A stretch of 54,189 nt of DNA from positions 2,575-56,763 of the forward strand of contig JAPHEE010000009.1 in assembly GCA_029259545.1 (NCBI GenBank), written 5' to 3'. The notes beneath the pieces are model-generated. The model saw nothing but the letters and a program-made list of their open reading frames with translations, did no database searches and had not been told where the DNA came from. Shown here one piece after another: positions 8,966-18,374 of the stretch; positions within the stretch are counted from its first letter, which is position 1; every line of letters begins with the position of its first letter. The stretch comes from Candidatus Alkanophaga volatiphilum (GTDB lineage: Archaea > Halobacteriota > Syntropharchaeia > Alkanophagales > B39-G2). A program made the position numbers and the translations under genes.

Positions 8966-9472
8966 ATGAAAATACGGGGGCAGGTCTTCCACATATTTCC
9001 AGATAACACGAACACCGACGAAATAATATCCGGGAAGTACAAATATGACGAGCTCGACTTGGAGAAACTAGCGGTGCACACGTTCGAATCTGTGTATCCG
9101 GGCTTTTACGACGAGATTAAGAACTTTGAGAGCCCGATACTCGTGGCGGCTCGCAATTTCGGCTGCGGCTCCTCACGAGAGCAGGCACCGCACGTCTTAA
9201 AGGCGTGCGGCGTGCGCTGCATCGTCGCAGCGTCGTTCGCCCGCATCTTCTTCAGGAACGCCATAAACATAGGGCTGCCGCTCGTGGAGTGCGACATCGC
9301 GGGCGATGTGAAAAAAGGCGACGAGCTCGAAATAGATTTTGAGGGCGGTGTGATCAGAAACCTGACGAGCAATGAGGAATTTTCGTTCAAAAAGCTCCCA
9401 CCGTTCCTGATGGAAATATTTGCAGAAGGTGGATTGATCCCGTATCTGAAGAAGAGAGGAGGATTCCGCTGA
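8966..9472 (+). CDS. leuD: 3-isopropylmalate dehydratase small subunit family (LeuD/HacB)
   Basis: FPDNTNTDEIISGKY, VAARNFGCGSSREQAPHVLKACGV, IAASFARIFFRNAINIGLP-type motifs. Confidence 0.93.
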   Translation: MKIRGQVFHIFPDNTNTDEIISGKYKYDELDLEKLAVHTFESVYPGFYDEIKNFESPILVAARNFGCGSSREQAPHVLKACGVRCIVAASFARIFFRNAINIGLPLVECDIAGDVKKGDELEIDFEGGVIRNLTSNEEFSFKKLPPFLMEIFAEGGLIPYLKKRGGFR

Positions 9473-9595
9473 ATAGCACCGTTAAGGAGTTTCAGCGAGC
9501 GCCCCCGAGCTACGCAGTTCTGACATGAGCACATAATATAGTATATGCTGCTGAAATAATCGAGTCATCTTGAAGGGCTTTCTTGGTGCCCTGCG

Positions 9596-9710
9596 CCCTC
9601 CGCCCTCGCTTAGCAAGGGGTTCCCGGGGAGGTTGGGAAGTGCGGTTTAAACGAACCGCTCCCCGCCGGGCGAGTCACCGCAGCCCGCCGCAGGACATAC
9701 CCACGTCCCA
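9596..9710 (+). repeat. GC-rich dispersed repeat, copy C1
   Basis: Shares CCTCCGCCCTCGCTTAGCAAGGGG...GGGAGGTTGGG...ACCGCTCCC with the reverse complement of 38941-39057. Confidence 0.75.
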
Positions 9711-9859
9711 AACATTCAGAGTTAAATTAATACCTCTACCAGCCCCCCACCTTCCTAATTCATCCCCGCCTCAGGACGAGCATTCTTAGCGACCGAAGGT
9801 AAAAATTTATCGGTACCGCAAAAATATTAAAGGAACAAAGCTTAATTTCCTAATTAAAC

Positions 9860-11899
9860 ATGCTGAAAAGTGGTACTCACTACGCTTTAAATCATCTACC
9901 TGTTGCCGTTTTCACCGTGGATGCCGGCGGGCGGATAACATCGTGGAACGATATTGCGACGCTCATCACCGGCTTCGAAGCCGAAGATGTCGTGGGTGAG
10001 CTTTGTATATTCCTGAAAATATGTCCAGAATGTGAAAAAACGTGTGAGCTTCGCCGCTTGATCCGAGAGCCGGCGGCAGAGAGTGCTGGAGATAGGGAGA
10101 TTAAGTTCATCGCTAAGGACGGCTCTGAACGGTGGGCGCTTAAGAGTTTGCGCCCGCTGAGAGGCGAGGGCGGCAACGTGCTCGGCGCCGTCGAGTGCAT
10201 CGTTGACATAACGCCGCTAAAACGGCGTGAGGAGGAGCTTTACAGGCACGTTCGCCTTCTTGATAGCTTGTGCGTGTATGCGGGGCTTCTCGACGCCGAG
10301 GGTCGTTTGGTCTTCGCAAACGCCCCGCCGGTCGAGGGTCTCGGCTACGCCTACCACGAGGTCATAGGGCGTCGCTTCTGGGAGTGCGGCTGGTTCGCCG
10401 CAGATGCGGGCTTGGCGAGAAGGGTTAAGGACGGCGTCATGCGGGCGTTGCACGGCGAGACCGTCACCTTCGAGGCTGACGTCTTCGCAAAGGACGGCAG
10501 CAGGGTCCCGATAATCTTAAATATGAAGCCTCCCCGCACCGCTGAGATTGAGGCTCTTAAAGGCGTCGAGAAGATCGAAGGCGTGGTCGTCGAGGGCATT
10601 CTTATCAGAGACCTGAGAGCCGTCAGGCAGAGGCTGCGGGAGGTCGAGGAGCTTTACCGGGTGCTTGCAGAGAAGACGCCTGTGGGCGTCTATCTGCACA
10701 GAGGTGGACGCTTCGAGTATGTGAACGAGCGATGTACGGAGATGCTTGGGTATTCCAGAGAGGAGCTGCTAAACATGAACTTTTGGGAAACGTCGCTGGA
10801 AGAAGAACAGGACTTCGTGCGGGAAGTCGGCTTGAAAAGGCTCCGTGGCGAGCTCGACGCCACGTACGTGGAACACCGCCTCGTGCGCAAAGATGGTAAA
10901 GTCGTCTGGGTCGGCGCTTACTCTCAGAGAGTCGTGCTCGGCGGCAAGCCTGCAGTCCTCGGCACAATCATCGACATAACAGAGCGGAAAGAGGCGGAGC
11001 TCGCCCTTAAAGCTTCGGAGGAGAAGTTTAAAAGCATATTCAACTCTCAGATAGATGGAATAGTCATCTCCGACGAGAATGGCATCCTCCTAGACATCAA
11101 CGACCGAATAGTGGAAGTCACGGGCTTCGGTCGTGAGGAGTTCGTAGGCAAAAGCTTCTGGGAGCTGAAAGCGCTCACTGAGGAGAGCAAGAGGAAGGTC
11201 GCCGAGATGCTGCCACGCCGCATAAGAGGCGAGGAGTTCCCACCTTATGAGGTCGAACTCGTGACGAAGGACGGCAGGATCATTCCGTTCGAAATTCATG
11301 GCAGCCGGATCACCTACGACGGCAAGCCCGCAGCGCTTGCGGTCTTCAGAGACATCTCAGAGCGTAAGTCGGCAGAAGCCGCAATCAGAGAGGCAAAGGA
11401 GCGCTACGAGACGCTATTCGAGGAGAGCCCCGACGGGCTGGCAATCGTAGAGCCTGACAATACCATAAGCATGGCTAATAAGGAGTCTGCGAGGATGCTG
11501 GGCTACAGCAAGGAGGAAATCGTGGGCTCGCCGTGGATGAGGTTCGTGCCGAAGGAGGAGGCGGAACGCATCCTTGAGCATTACAGGAGGAAGAAGAGAG
11601 ACCCCTCCTACGAGCCGCCCACGCATTACGAGGTGACCTTGGTGCGCAAGGACGGCAGCCGCCTCATCGCCGACATGAAGATCATACAGGTGTTTGAGGG
11701 GAAGACGCTGCTCGCCCTCAGAGATATAACCGAGCGTAAGAAACTGGAAGAAGAGCTGAAAGAGCGGTTGGAAGAGCTCGAAAAGTTCTACAGGGTCACC
11801 GTCCACAGGGAGCTCAGGATGATAGAGCTTAAGAAGCGGATAAAGGAGCTTGAGGAGGAACTGAAGCTTTTGAAGGAGGGTGCGGAAAGCACAGCTTGA
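9860..11899 (+). CDS. multi-PAS domain protein lacking a histidine kinase domain
   Basis: Several PAS/PAC repeats (VDITPLKRREEE, IIDITERKEAE, FRDISERKSAE, LRDITERKKLEEE) then coiled-coil C-terminus; no H-box or ATPase domain. Confidence 0.9.
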   Translation: MLKSGTHYALNHLPVAVFTVDAGGRITSWNDIATLITGFEAEDVVGELCIFLKICPECEKTCELRRLIREPAAESAGDREIKFIAKDGSERWALKSLRPLRGEGGNVLGAVECIVDITPLKRREEELYRHVRLLDSLCVYAGLLDAEGRLVFANAPPVEGLGYAYHEVIGRRFWECGWFAADAGLARRVKDGVMRALHGETVTFEADVFAKDGSRVPIILNMKPPRTAEIEALKGVEKIEGVVVEGILIRDLRAVRQRLREVEELYRVLAEKTPVGVYLHRGGRFEYVNERCTEMLGYSREELLNMNFWETSLEEEQDFVREVGLKRLRGELDATYVEHRLVRKDGKVVWVGAYSQRVVLGGKPAVLGTIIDITERKEAELALKASEEKFKSIFNSQIDGIVISDENGILLDINDRIVEVTGFGREEFVGKSFWELKALTEESKRKVAEMLPRRIRGEEFPPYEVELVTKDGRIIPFEIHGSRITYDGKPAALAVFRDISERKSAEAAIREAKERYETLFEESPDGLAIVEPDNTISMANKESARMLGYSKEEIVGSPWMRFVPKEEAERILEHYRRKKRDPSYEPPTHYEVTLVRKDGSRLIADMKIIQVFEGKTLLALRDITERKKLEEELKERLEELEKFYRVTVHRELRMIELKKRIKELEEELKLLKEGAESTA

Positions 11900-12015
11900 A
11901 CGATGCTGGTGTTTTCATTGTTCTTAAGATTTTGGTCGTATGGTCACACTACGTACTAACCGTAATAGGAAGTGTTCTAAAGGAAGGTGGTAGTGGTTAA
12001 GATCGGGGGTGGAGC

Positions 12016-12915
12016 TTGGGGACGCGGAAGAGTATTTCCGTGAGGATCACGGCTCTCGTCGTGGCGGTCATGCTCGTCTTGCTGCTGAGCATATCGCTCG
12101 CAGGCTATTTTGGCGTGAGGCGGAGCGTTTATGCAAAGCTGGAGGCGCAATCGCTTTCCATAGCTAACTGCTTGGTCTGCGTTTTCGGGGAGCGGGATCC
12201 GAAGTTGATGCAGAGAATCGCCGAGAGCGTGGGCGCCATGGAGGGCGTGCGTCGTGTCGCCGTCGTGGATGGCGACCTCAGAATACTCGCAGATAGCGAC
12301 GTTCGCAAGGTGGGCGGCGTCGTGGAGGCGGAAGTGGAGCCGTATCTCGCAGACGTGCTCGCCGAACGGGAGGTTAGAGTCGTGAGGTGCGACGACGAGA
12401 AGATGTACGTTTGCGTCCCGCTGCACGCTGATGCTCACAATGGCGCCGTCGTCGGTGCCGTCCTTGTAGAAATGGATTTAAGGCAGGCGAGCAGGGAGGC
12501 GCTTCTGCACTTCCTGCGCTGCTCGCTCCTGCACTCCTGTGCAGTAGTCGCCGTCGCCGTGCTCCTGCTCCTCGGCATCAGGCGTATGGTGATAGCGCCG
12601 GTGCGGCAGCTCTCGACGCTCCTCCGCCGAGCCTCCGCCGGCGACCTCGTCGAGGTCGGAAAGGACTTCGGCGAGGACGAGATAGGCGAGCTTTTCAGAG
12701 CTTTTGGCGAGATGACCGAGAACTTACGACGCCACCGTGAAGCTGCGGAGAGATCGCAGGCGGAGCTGCGTCGTGCGAACCGAGAGTTGGAGGAAAAATT
12801 GAAAGAGCTTGAGAAGTTCTACAGACTCACCGTGGGCAGGGAGCTTGAGATGATGAAGCTGAAAGAGAAAATAAAGATGCTGGAGGAGGAATTGAAAACG
12901 AGAAAAGCTGAGTGA
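12016..12915 (+). CDS. membrane HAMP-domain sensor-like protein without kinase domain
   Basis: Two TM segments, HAMP-like RMVIAPVRQLSTLLRRASAGDL...DEIGELFRAF; TTG start; same C-terminal motif as upstream PAS protein. Confidence 0.8.
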   Translation: MGTRKSISVRITALVVAVMLVLLLSISLAGYFGVRRSVYAKLEAQSLSIANCLVCVFGERDPKLMQRIAESVGAMEGVRRVAVVDGDLRILADSDVRKVGGVVEAEVEPYLADVLAEREVRVVRCDDEKMYVCVPLHADAHNGAVVGAVLVEMDLRQASREALLHFLRCSLLHSCAVVAVAVLLLLGIRRMVIAPVRQLSTLLRRASAGDLVEVGKDFGEDEIGELFRAFGEMTENLRRHREAAERSQAELRRANRELEEKLKELEKFYRLTVGRELEMMKLKEKIKMLEEELKTRKAE

Positions 12916-13137
12916 CCCTTCGAGAAGTCCACCCGTGCGGCACGTGCCGGCACGGCGTGCGTAGTGCGTAGCGTAGCCGCATCCGTCCCGATCGGGTCGG
13001 GCTGGTCGCCGTGCCGCTTGAGCCGTTCGGCTGGGAAGAGTGCCTTTGCTTGCAACGGCGTCTTCCAGCACGTATCGGTCTAAAGTCCGCCTCGCCGCCG
13101 GCTCGCCGCAGTCGCAACTTGGAACTACCGCTACGAA

Positions 13138-13725
13138 TCAGCGGTCTCGCCGCCGCTTGGCAGCCATGAATCCAAAGTCGTACATGAAGCGTTCCTGCGC
13201 CATGACGACCTCGACGCTGCTTTTCGCCCTTCTGTAGGCTTCGAGCATGTGCTCGTTCAGCTTGAAAAACGTATCGCCCCACTTGAACTTGCTCATTATA
13301 GCTCTTGCCCGTTCGACGTGACCGAGGATGAACAGCGCCGCCGCCAACGCCTCTGCGGAGCTCAGCATGAACGGCTTGCCGAAGTTCGTGGGGTTCGCCG
13401 CCAGTAAGAAAGGCAGCGCCCTCGCATTTCTACGCCGGAGAAATGCGGAAAACTCGTCAATACGCCGCCAAGAACAATCGAAAACGGTTATACTCCTCGC
13501 ATTTTTGTCCTCCTGCGAGAGCGCCTTATCTGAGAGGGGGCTCAGGAGCAGCGTGCTCTTCGGAATCTCCTTCAGCCGCCGCAGCGGCGTGACGACGCCG
13601 AGCCTTATGAGCTTCCGTGCGGTGCACCGCTTCACGTCGCACTGACCGGCTTCGTAGGCGTAAAGACGCACAGTTTTAAGTAGCAAGGAGCTCTTAAATC
13701 TTTTGCGGCAGGATGCCTGACGCAC
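13138..13725 (-). CDS. tsr3: Tsr3 (DUF367) rRNA aminocarboxypropyltransferase
   Basis: DCSWRRID, LPFLLAANPTNFGKPFMLSSAEALAAALFILGH. The true start may be internal. Confidence 0.88.
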   Translation of the reverse strand: MRQASCRKRFKSSLLLKTVRLYAYEAGQCDVKRCTARKLIRLGVVTPLRRLKEIPKSTLLLSPLSDKALSQEDKNARSITVFDCSWRRIDEFSAFLRRRNARALPFLLAANPTNFGKPFMLSSAEALAAALFILGHVERARAIMSKFKWGDTFFKLNEHMLEAYRRAKSSVEVVMAQERFMYDFGFMAAKRRRDR

Positions 13726-13734
13726 GGTGGAACG

Positions 13735-14349
13735 ATGCGAGTGCGAGCAGTTTTATTCGACCTCGACGGGGTGCTTGTGGACTCCAAGGATGCGTGGTAC
13801 GAGGCGTTCAACGACACGATAAAAAAGTTCGGTCTGCGGGGCATAAGCAAGGAGGAATTTGAGGAGAAGTACTGGGGACCCGACCTGCGGCATAACATCG
13901 ACGAATTGGGACTGAGCGAGGCAGCCGTGGAGTACTGCCTGAAGCGACAGCTCGAACTCATCGACAGAATGCGGCTCTTCCCCGATGTGAGGGGCGTGCT
14001 GGAGACCACACACCAAAAGTACAAGACGGGATTGGTCACAAACACCCCGAAGAGGAACACGCTGAAAATCATAGAGCATTTTCGCCTCGGAAAATACCTC
14101 GACGTCGTGGTCACCGGCGATGACGTCAGTCGAGGCAAGCCCGACCCCGAAATCATACTGAAGGCGTGCGCCGCCCTCGACGTCGACCCCGCCGAGACCG
14201 TGCTCATCGGCGACACCGAGAGCGATGTCGAGGCGGCGAGGCGTGCCGGCTGCTTCGTGATACTTAAAAGTGAAAACTTGGGCTCGAATGCTGGCGGCGT
14301 GCCCGTCGTGAGACGCCTGTCTGAAATTCTGGTGCTGTTGGAAAAGTAG
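13735..14349 (+). CDS. HAD-family hydrolase (phosphoglycolate phosphatase-like)
   Basis: AVLFDLDGVLVDS, VTNTPKRNTL, GDDVSRGKPDPEIILKA, VLIGDTESDVEAARRAG. Confidence 0.93.
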   Translation: MRVRAVLFDLDGVLVDSKDAWYEAFNDTIKKFGLRGISKEEFEEKYWGPDLRHNIDELGLSEAAVEYCLKRQLELIDRMRLFPDVRGVLETTHQKYKTGLVTNTPKRNTLKIIEHFRLGKYLDVVVTGDDVSRGKPDPEIILKACAALDVDPAETVLIGDTESDVEAARRAGCFVILKSENLGSNAGGVPVVRRLSEILVLLEK

Positions 14350-14640
14350 CAGTCGAAGACGCCGCCCTTTCGTCGTCGTAGCCGGACGTGCCAGACCAGT
14401 CCGGTCTGCGGGTCGGCAGGCAGCCGAAGAAAAGCGTCCTCGGAAGTCGGAAGTCTGCACGCTTCAGCGTTTCTTCGCCGTAGCCGTCTTGGTTCCACGG
14501 GGGGTTTATCAGGACGGCGTCGAACCGCTTGAGCCGCCCGCCCTCGGTGAACCTCGGGTAGAGGAGGCTGTCGCCGAACTCGATGAACGGGTCGGGGATG
14601 CCGTGCGAAGAAGGTTCATCGCAGCCCGCCCCCGTCAACT
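14340..14640 (-). pseudogene. fragment of HsdM-like N6-adenine DNA methyltransferase
   Basis: FIEFGDSLLYPRFTEGGRLKRFDAVLINPPWNQDGYGEETLKRADF (NPPW motif) followed by degenerate FFGCLPTRRPDWSG; no intact ORF around it. Confidence 0.7.
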
Positions 14641-14851
14641 ACCACCGCCGGAGCGGCGGCTTGCGGTCCTCGGCGTGCGTCGCCGCACGCTTGGCGTGTT
14701 CGTCCTTTTCCCTCTGTCTCCGGCGGACGCACACCGATGAGGCGGTTGACCGCAACCCTCTCAATTAAAACTGATGGCACGCCGCCGGACCGCATGCGCG
14801 GCGCAGCCCGCCCCGTCCAGTCGGGCGAGGTTTTGACGGAGAGCTGATGCC

Positions 14852-14908
14852 TCGGTGGCGTGTGAGCCGCTTGGGGGAGTGTGAGCCACCTTGGTGGCGT
14901 GTGACCCT
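14852..14908. repeat. short imperfect tandem repeat (~19-bp unit, 3 copies)
   Basis: TCGGTGGCGTGTGAGCCGC / TTGGGGGAGTGTGAGCCAC / CTTGGTGGCGTGTGACCC. Confidence 0.65.
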
Positions 14909-15236
14909 CGTTCAGCCCGCTAGCCTGCTCCGCCATGCTGCGTTGGCGAAACCAATGCGCTCGTGCGTCGCCGACGCCGCCGCCGGACGCCGCTGTGGCG
15001 GGAAAGCTCGACGAGCTCGGCAACCCTTAAGGTTTGAAAGCGGAGGGCTTCACGACTAAAAATCGAACTCTTCAAGCCTCCTGCGTCGAGTTTCACGGCG
15101 TCCCGCCGCCGCCCACCGCTCACCGCAGTTCCCTCTAAACGCAGGCGGAGAGTTCGGCTTTCGCCGAGAGCTCGCCAAAGGCTTCATGCTTCGATATCCT
15201 TTCGTAGCGAGCAGCAGAGAAGAAGTACGGGAGAGT

Positions 15237-15309
15237 GGGTCCGGAGGGATTCGAACCCTCGACCGCCCGGTTATGAGCCGGGTGCTCTACCTGGCTAAGC
15301 TACGGACCC
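15237..15309 (-). tRNA. tRNA with CAT anticodon (Met or Ile2)
   Basis: GGGTCCGTAGCTTAGCCAGGTAGAGCACCCGGCTCATAACCGGGCGGTCGAGGGTTCGAATCCCTCCGGACCC. Confidence 0.92.
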
Positions 15310-15382
15310 GCTTTCATCCCTGTTAACATATCGTCAAGGCTATAAAAATAGTTCACGCCGCCACTTCCCATTTTTAAACCGC

Positions 15383-16186
15383 TTAGAATTCCTCATCAGG
15401 CATCTGCATCTTCCGCATCCAGACGCCTACGGCGCACCGTGCCCTGTCGGGGTCTTCGAAGCAGCGTTCGATATCATCGTCCTCCGGATTGCCGATGAAG
15501 GGGTTCACAGCGCCCCTCTCGATGTTCGCCACCCATACCAAGATGTCTTCGTCCAGCGGGAACTCCCTGAAAAACCGGATGAAGGGCAGCGGCGTCTTCT
15601 CCGTGGGGACGACGAAGACGGTTCTCTTCCCCCCCTCCAGCCCGCCCCGTGCCTTCAGCTCGCTTAGGAACGTGGGTATGTAGCACACCGTGGGGAGCAA
15701 GAAGAGCTTGAGGTGCGTGTACCGTTTCTCGGCACTCATCTCCACATGCTTGTCCTTCCGCTCGATTTCGGAGACTGTATATCCGGCTCTTTCGAGAAAG
15801 CTCTTCAAGACCTCGCTCATCTTATCCAAGGGCGTTCGCAGGAACGCCAGTCGCAGAAACGCCTTTTCGATCTCTTCGTGCATGAAGCGGTGCGACGGGG
15901 GGCAGTAGAAGATCTCGCCCTGATAGTTGATTTTGACGTGGAGGTCGGGCGAGAACACCGAGAGCTTCTCGTGCGTCGTTATGCTCTTGAATACCAGTTC
16001 GGGAAGACTACCCTCGAGCGCCGCCTCCAGCTCCGCACGTGTCTCGTCGCTGAGCCTTTCCACCTCCCTGTTTATCACGAACCAAAGCTCCTCCTCAGAT
16101 AAGACCTTGTGCTCTGAGATGTAGGCTGAGAGGTTGTTCAGGATTTGCAGCAGCGGCGCATTCCACGCCTCCTTCCTCTCGCTCAT
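15383..16186 (-). CDS. hypothetical protein (267 aa)
   Basis: Long ORF with acidic start region and coding-like composition; no family recognised. Confidence 0.7.
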   Translation of the reverse strand: MSERKEAWNAPLLQILNNLSAYISEHKVLSEEELWFVINREVERLSDETRAELEAALEGSLPELVFKSITTHEKLSVFSPDLHVKINYQGEIFYCPPSHRFMHEEIEKAFLRLAFLRTPLDKMSEVLKSFLERAGYTVSEIERKDKHVEMSAEKRYTHLKLFLLPTVCYIPTFLSELKARGGLEGGKRTVFVVPTEKTPLPFIRFFREFPLDEDILVWVANIERGAVNPFIGNPEDDDIERCFEDPDRARCAVGVWMRKMQMPDEEF

Positions 16187-16215
16187 CTCTTTAATATTGG
16201 CTCTTCTTTATTAAC

Positions 16216-17337
16216 TTGATGCGCGCCGGACTCGCAAGTCGCATAAAAGCTATAGAGATTTCAGGAATACGAAGGGCGTTCGAGGCTGCCAGCGGCGAAT
16301 TCATAAACTTGGGGCTTGGTGAGCCGGACTTCGACACGCCTCAACACATAAAAGAGGCGGCGATCGCTGCCATAAAAGATGGCTTCACCAGCTACACTTT
16401 TGGGAAGGGTATAGAGGAGCTGAGGGAGGCGATAAGCGAGAAGTTGCGCGAGGAAAACGGCATCGACGTGACGAAGGATGAGATAATAGTCACTTCCGGC
16501 GCAAGCGAGGCGCTGCACATAGCGATCCACACGCTCGTCGAGCGCGGCGATGAGGTTCTAATTCCAGACCCCGGCTTCGTCTCTTACGCAAACCTCGTAA
16601 AACTCGCCGAAGGAGCGCCGGTGAGCGTGCCGCTGCGCAAAGAGGACATGACGATGGACGTCAATGCTGCAAGCGAGCTTATTTCGGAGCGAACGAAAGC
16701 CATTATTCTAAACTCACCCGCAAACCCCACCGGCGCTGTGTTAAGCAAAGAGGACGTGAGAGCATTTGCGGAGCTCGCTGAAGACCACAACCTGCTCATC
16801 ATTTCGGACGAAGTTTACGAGAAGATAATTTACGAGGGCGAACACGCCAGCCCTGCGAGCTTCTACGAGAACGTCGTGACCGTAAATGCTGTCTCTAAAA
16901 CGTATGCGATGACGGGCTGGCGTCTTGGTTATTTAGCGGCGCCTCGCAGCCTCGTGGAGGAAATGCTAAAGATCCATCAGTATATTCAGGCGTGCGCCTC
17001 TTCGATTTCACAAAAAGCAGCGCTCGCTGCACTCACCGGCCCGCAGGACTGCGTCGCCGCGATGGTTCGGGAATTCAGAAAGCGGCGGGATTTCGTCGTC
17101 GAAGCGTTGGAAAGGCTTGGGTTGGAGTTTGCAAAGCCGAAAGGGGCGTTCTACGTCTTTCCAGAGGTGGAGGACGAAGATGACTTCGTGGAAAGAATGA
17201 GACGAAGGGGCGTCATCGTGACCCCAGGCTCGGCATTTGGAAAATACGGGAAGAACCACGTCAGGATATCCTATGCTGCAAGCCTTGAAGACTTGAAAGA
17301 GGCGTTTGCGCGGATGGAAGACATTATTAATAGGTAG
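16216..17337 (+). CDS. class I/II pyridoxal-phosphate aminotransferase (aspartate aminotransferase-like)
   Basis: NLGLGEPDFDTPQHI, ILNSPANPTGAVL, SKTYAMTGWRLGYLAAP. Confidence 0.95.
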   Translation: MMRAGLASRIKAIEISGIRRAFEAASGEFINLGLGEPDFDTPQHIKEAAIAAIKDGFTSYTFGKGIEELREAISEKLREENGIDVTKDEIIVTSGASEALHIAIHTLVERGDEVLIPDPGFVSYANLVKLAEGAPVSVPLRKEDMTMDVNAASELISERTKAIILNSPANPTGAVLSKEDVRAFAELAEDHNLLIISDEVYEKIIYEGEHASPASFYENVVTVNAVSKTYAMTGWRLGYLAAPRSLVEEMLKIHQYIQACASSISQKAALAALTGPQDCVAAMVREFRKRRDFVVEALERLGLEFAKPKGAFYVFPEVEDEDDFVERMRRRGVIVTPGSAFGKYGKNHVRISYAASLEDLKEAFARMEDIINR

Positions 17338-17480
17338 AGACCTCTCCATTATTTTCCGAGCCCCACGGCATTGCTCCGTCCTTCATTCCACTTGGTATAT
17401 AATAGCCCAGTTGGTATTAAACTCCGTGATATTCAAGCAAAGATGGTACTGCAAGCGCTTGTTCATAGCTGGGATAGGCG

Positions 17481-17510
17481 AGCCTCTCCCGACTGGAGGC
17501 GGAGCTTCTT
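17481..17510 (+). repeat. IS200/IS605-end-like hairpin (degenerate)
   Basis: AGCCTCTCCCGACTGGAGGCGGAGCTTCTT resembles CTCCCGACTN-AGTCGGGAG end hairpins. Confidence 0.35.
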
Positions 17511-17626
17511 TAAGCCTCTCCGCTCCGCCTTATAGCCCCGCTCCGGAGCCTCACGACGTTCGGGCTGCTCATCTCAGCCCCTGACCGGAGCTGAGAATTG
17601 AAGCGAGCTATACGGTGTGGGCAGGC

Positions 17627-17734
17627 GTCGTGACGCCGGAGGGGAGCGTAGCTTCGTGCCGCACGCTTTCCAACCTCCCTCTAACTCCCAATGCCTCCGG
17701 TGGAAGCCCTGCCTCCAGTTGGGGAAGAGGTCAC
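17627..17734 (-). repeat. GC-rich dispersed repeat, copy C3 (divergent)
   Basis: Reverse complement shares GTGACCTC, GGGCTTCCACCGG, GGGAGGTTGG, CGCTCCC in the same order as copies C1/C2. Confidence 0.5.
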
Positions 17735-17960
17735 GAGCATGCGCTTGCGCGCTAACACTCGCGACATCTCAATTTTTCCTCTAACCCCTATCTTTTTCCA
17801 TCAATTCCGGTCAAAGTAGACGTTTAGCTTTCAAAACGCAGGAGATGACATGAACCCAGACATGCTCCGTCCCTTTCCCACCCTTATGCACCAAATACGT
17901 TATCACTTGTCCACTCTGGTAATGGCAGTGATTTTAAGTTACGGATCCAAAAAGAAATCG

Positions 17961-18374
17961 ATGCCAAAACGCCTTGTTATTAAGGACATAGAGAAGTGCG
18001 TGGGCTGTGGCGTGTGCATGTACGCATGCGCGAGGCGCAGCGCTAAGGACCCCGAAATAGGGATAGACCGCTCCGGCATACTGACGACCAGCTTGAGCGG
18101 CTTCGAGCGGGGCGCCACCGTCATCTTCTGCAGAGCTTGTGAGGAGCCGCCGTGCGTTCCGGTTTGTCCGACCGGCGCCCTGACGCCGAGAGCCGGCGGG
18201 GGCGTCTCCTACAAAGAGGACCTCTGCATCGCTTGCGGCAACTGCATAAAAGCGTGTAATATCGGCGCAATCTTCGAACGAAGCGACGGGAAGCCGGCGG
18301 TCTGCGTCCATTGTGGGTATTGCGCGAAGTTCTGCCCGCACGGCGTCCTCGCCTTCGAGGAGGTGCCGGCATGA
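17961..18374 (+). CDS. 4Fe-4S ferredoxin-like electron-transfer subunit
   Basis: CVGCGVCMYACARR, CRACEEPPCVPVCPTGAL, CIACGNCIKACNIGAI, CVHCGYCAKFCPHGVL; track ORF starts at 17850 but MPKRLVIKDIEKC is the more likely start. Confidence 0.9.
   Translation: MPKRLVIKDIEKCVGCGVCMYACARRSAKDPEIGIDRSGILTTSLSGFERGATVIFCRACEEPPCVPVCPTGALTPRAGGGVSYKEDLCIACGNCIKACNIGAIFERSDGKPAVCVHCGYCAKFCPHGVLAFEEVPA

Noticed and set aside
13753-14460. 235-aa and overlapping 288-aa minus ORFs
   Set aside because: Antisense to the HAD hydrolase; only the part beyond 14340 (methylase fragment) has homology-like motifs.
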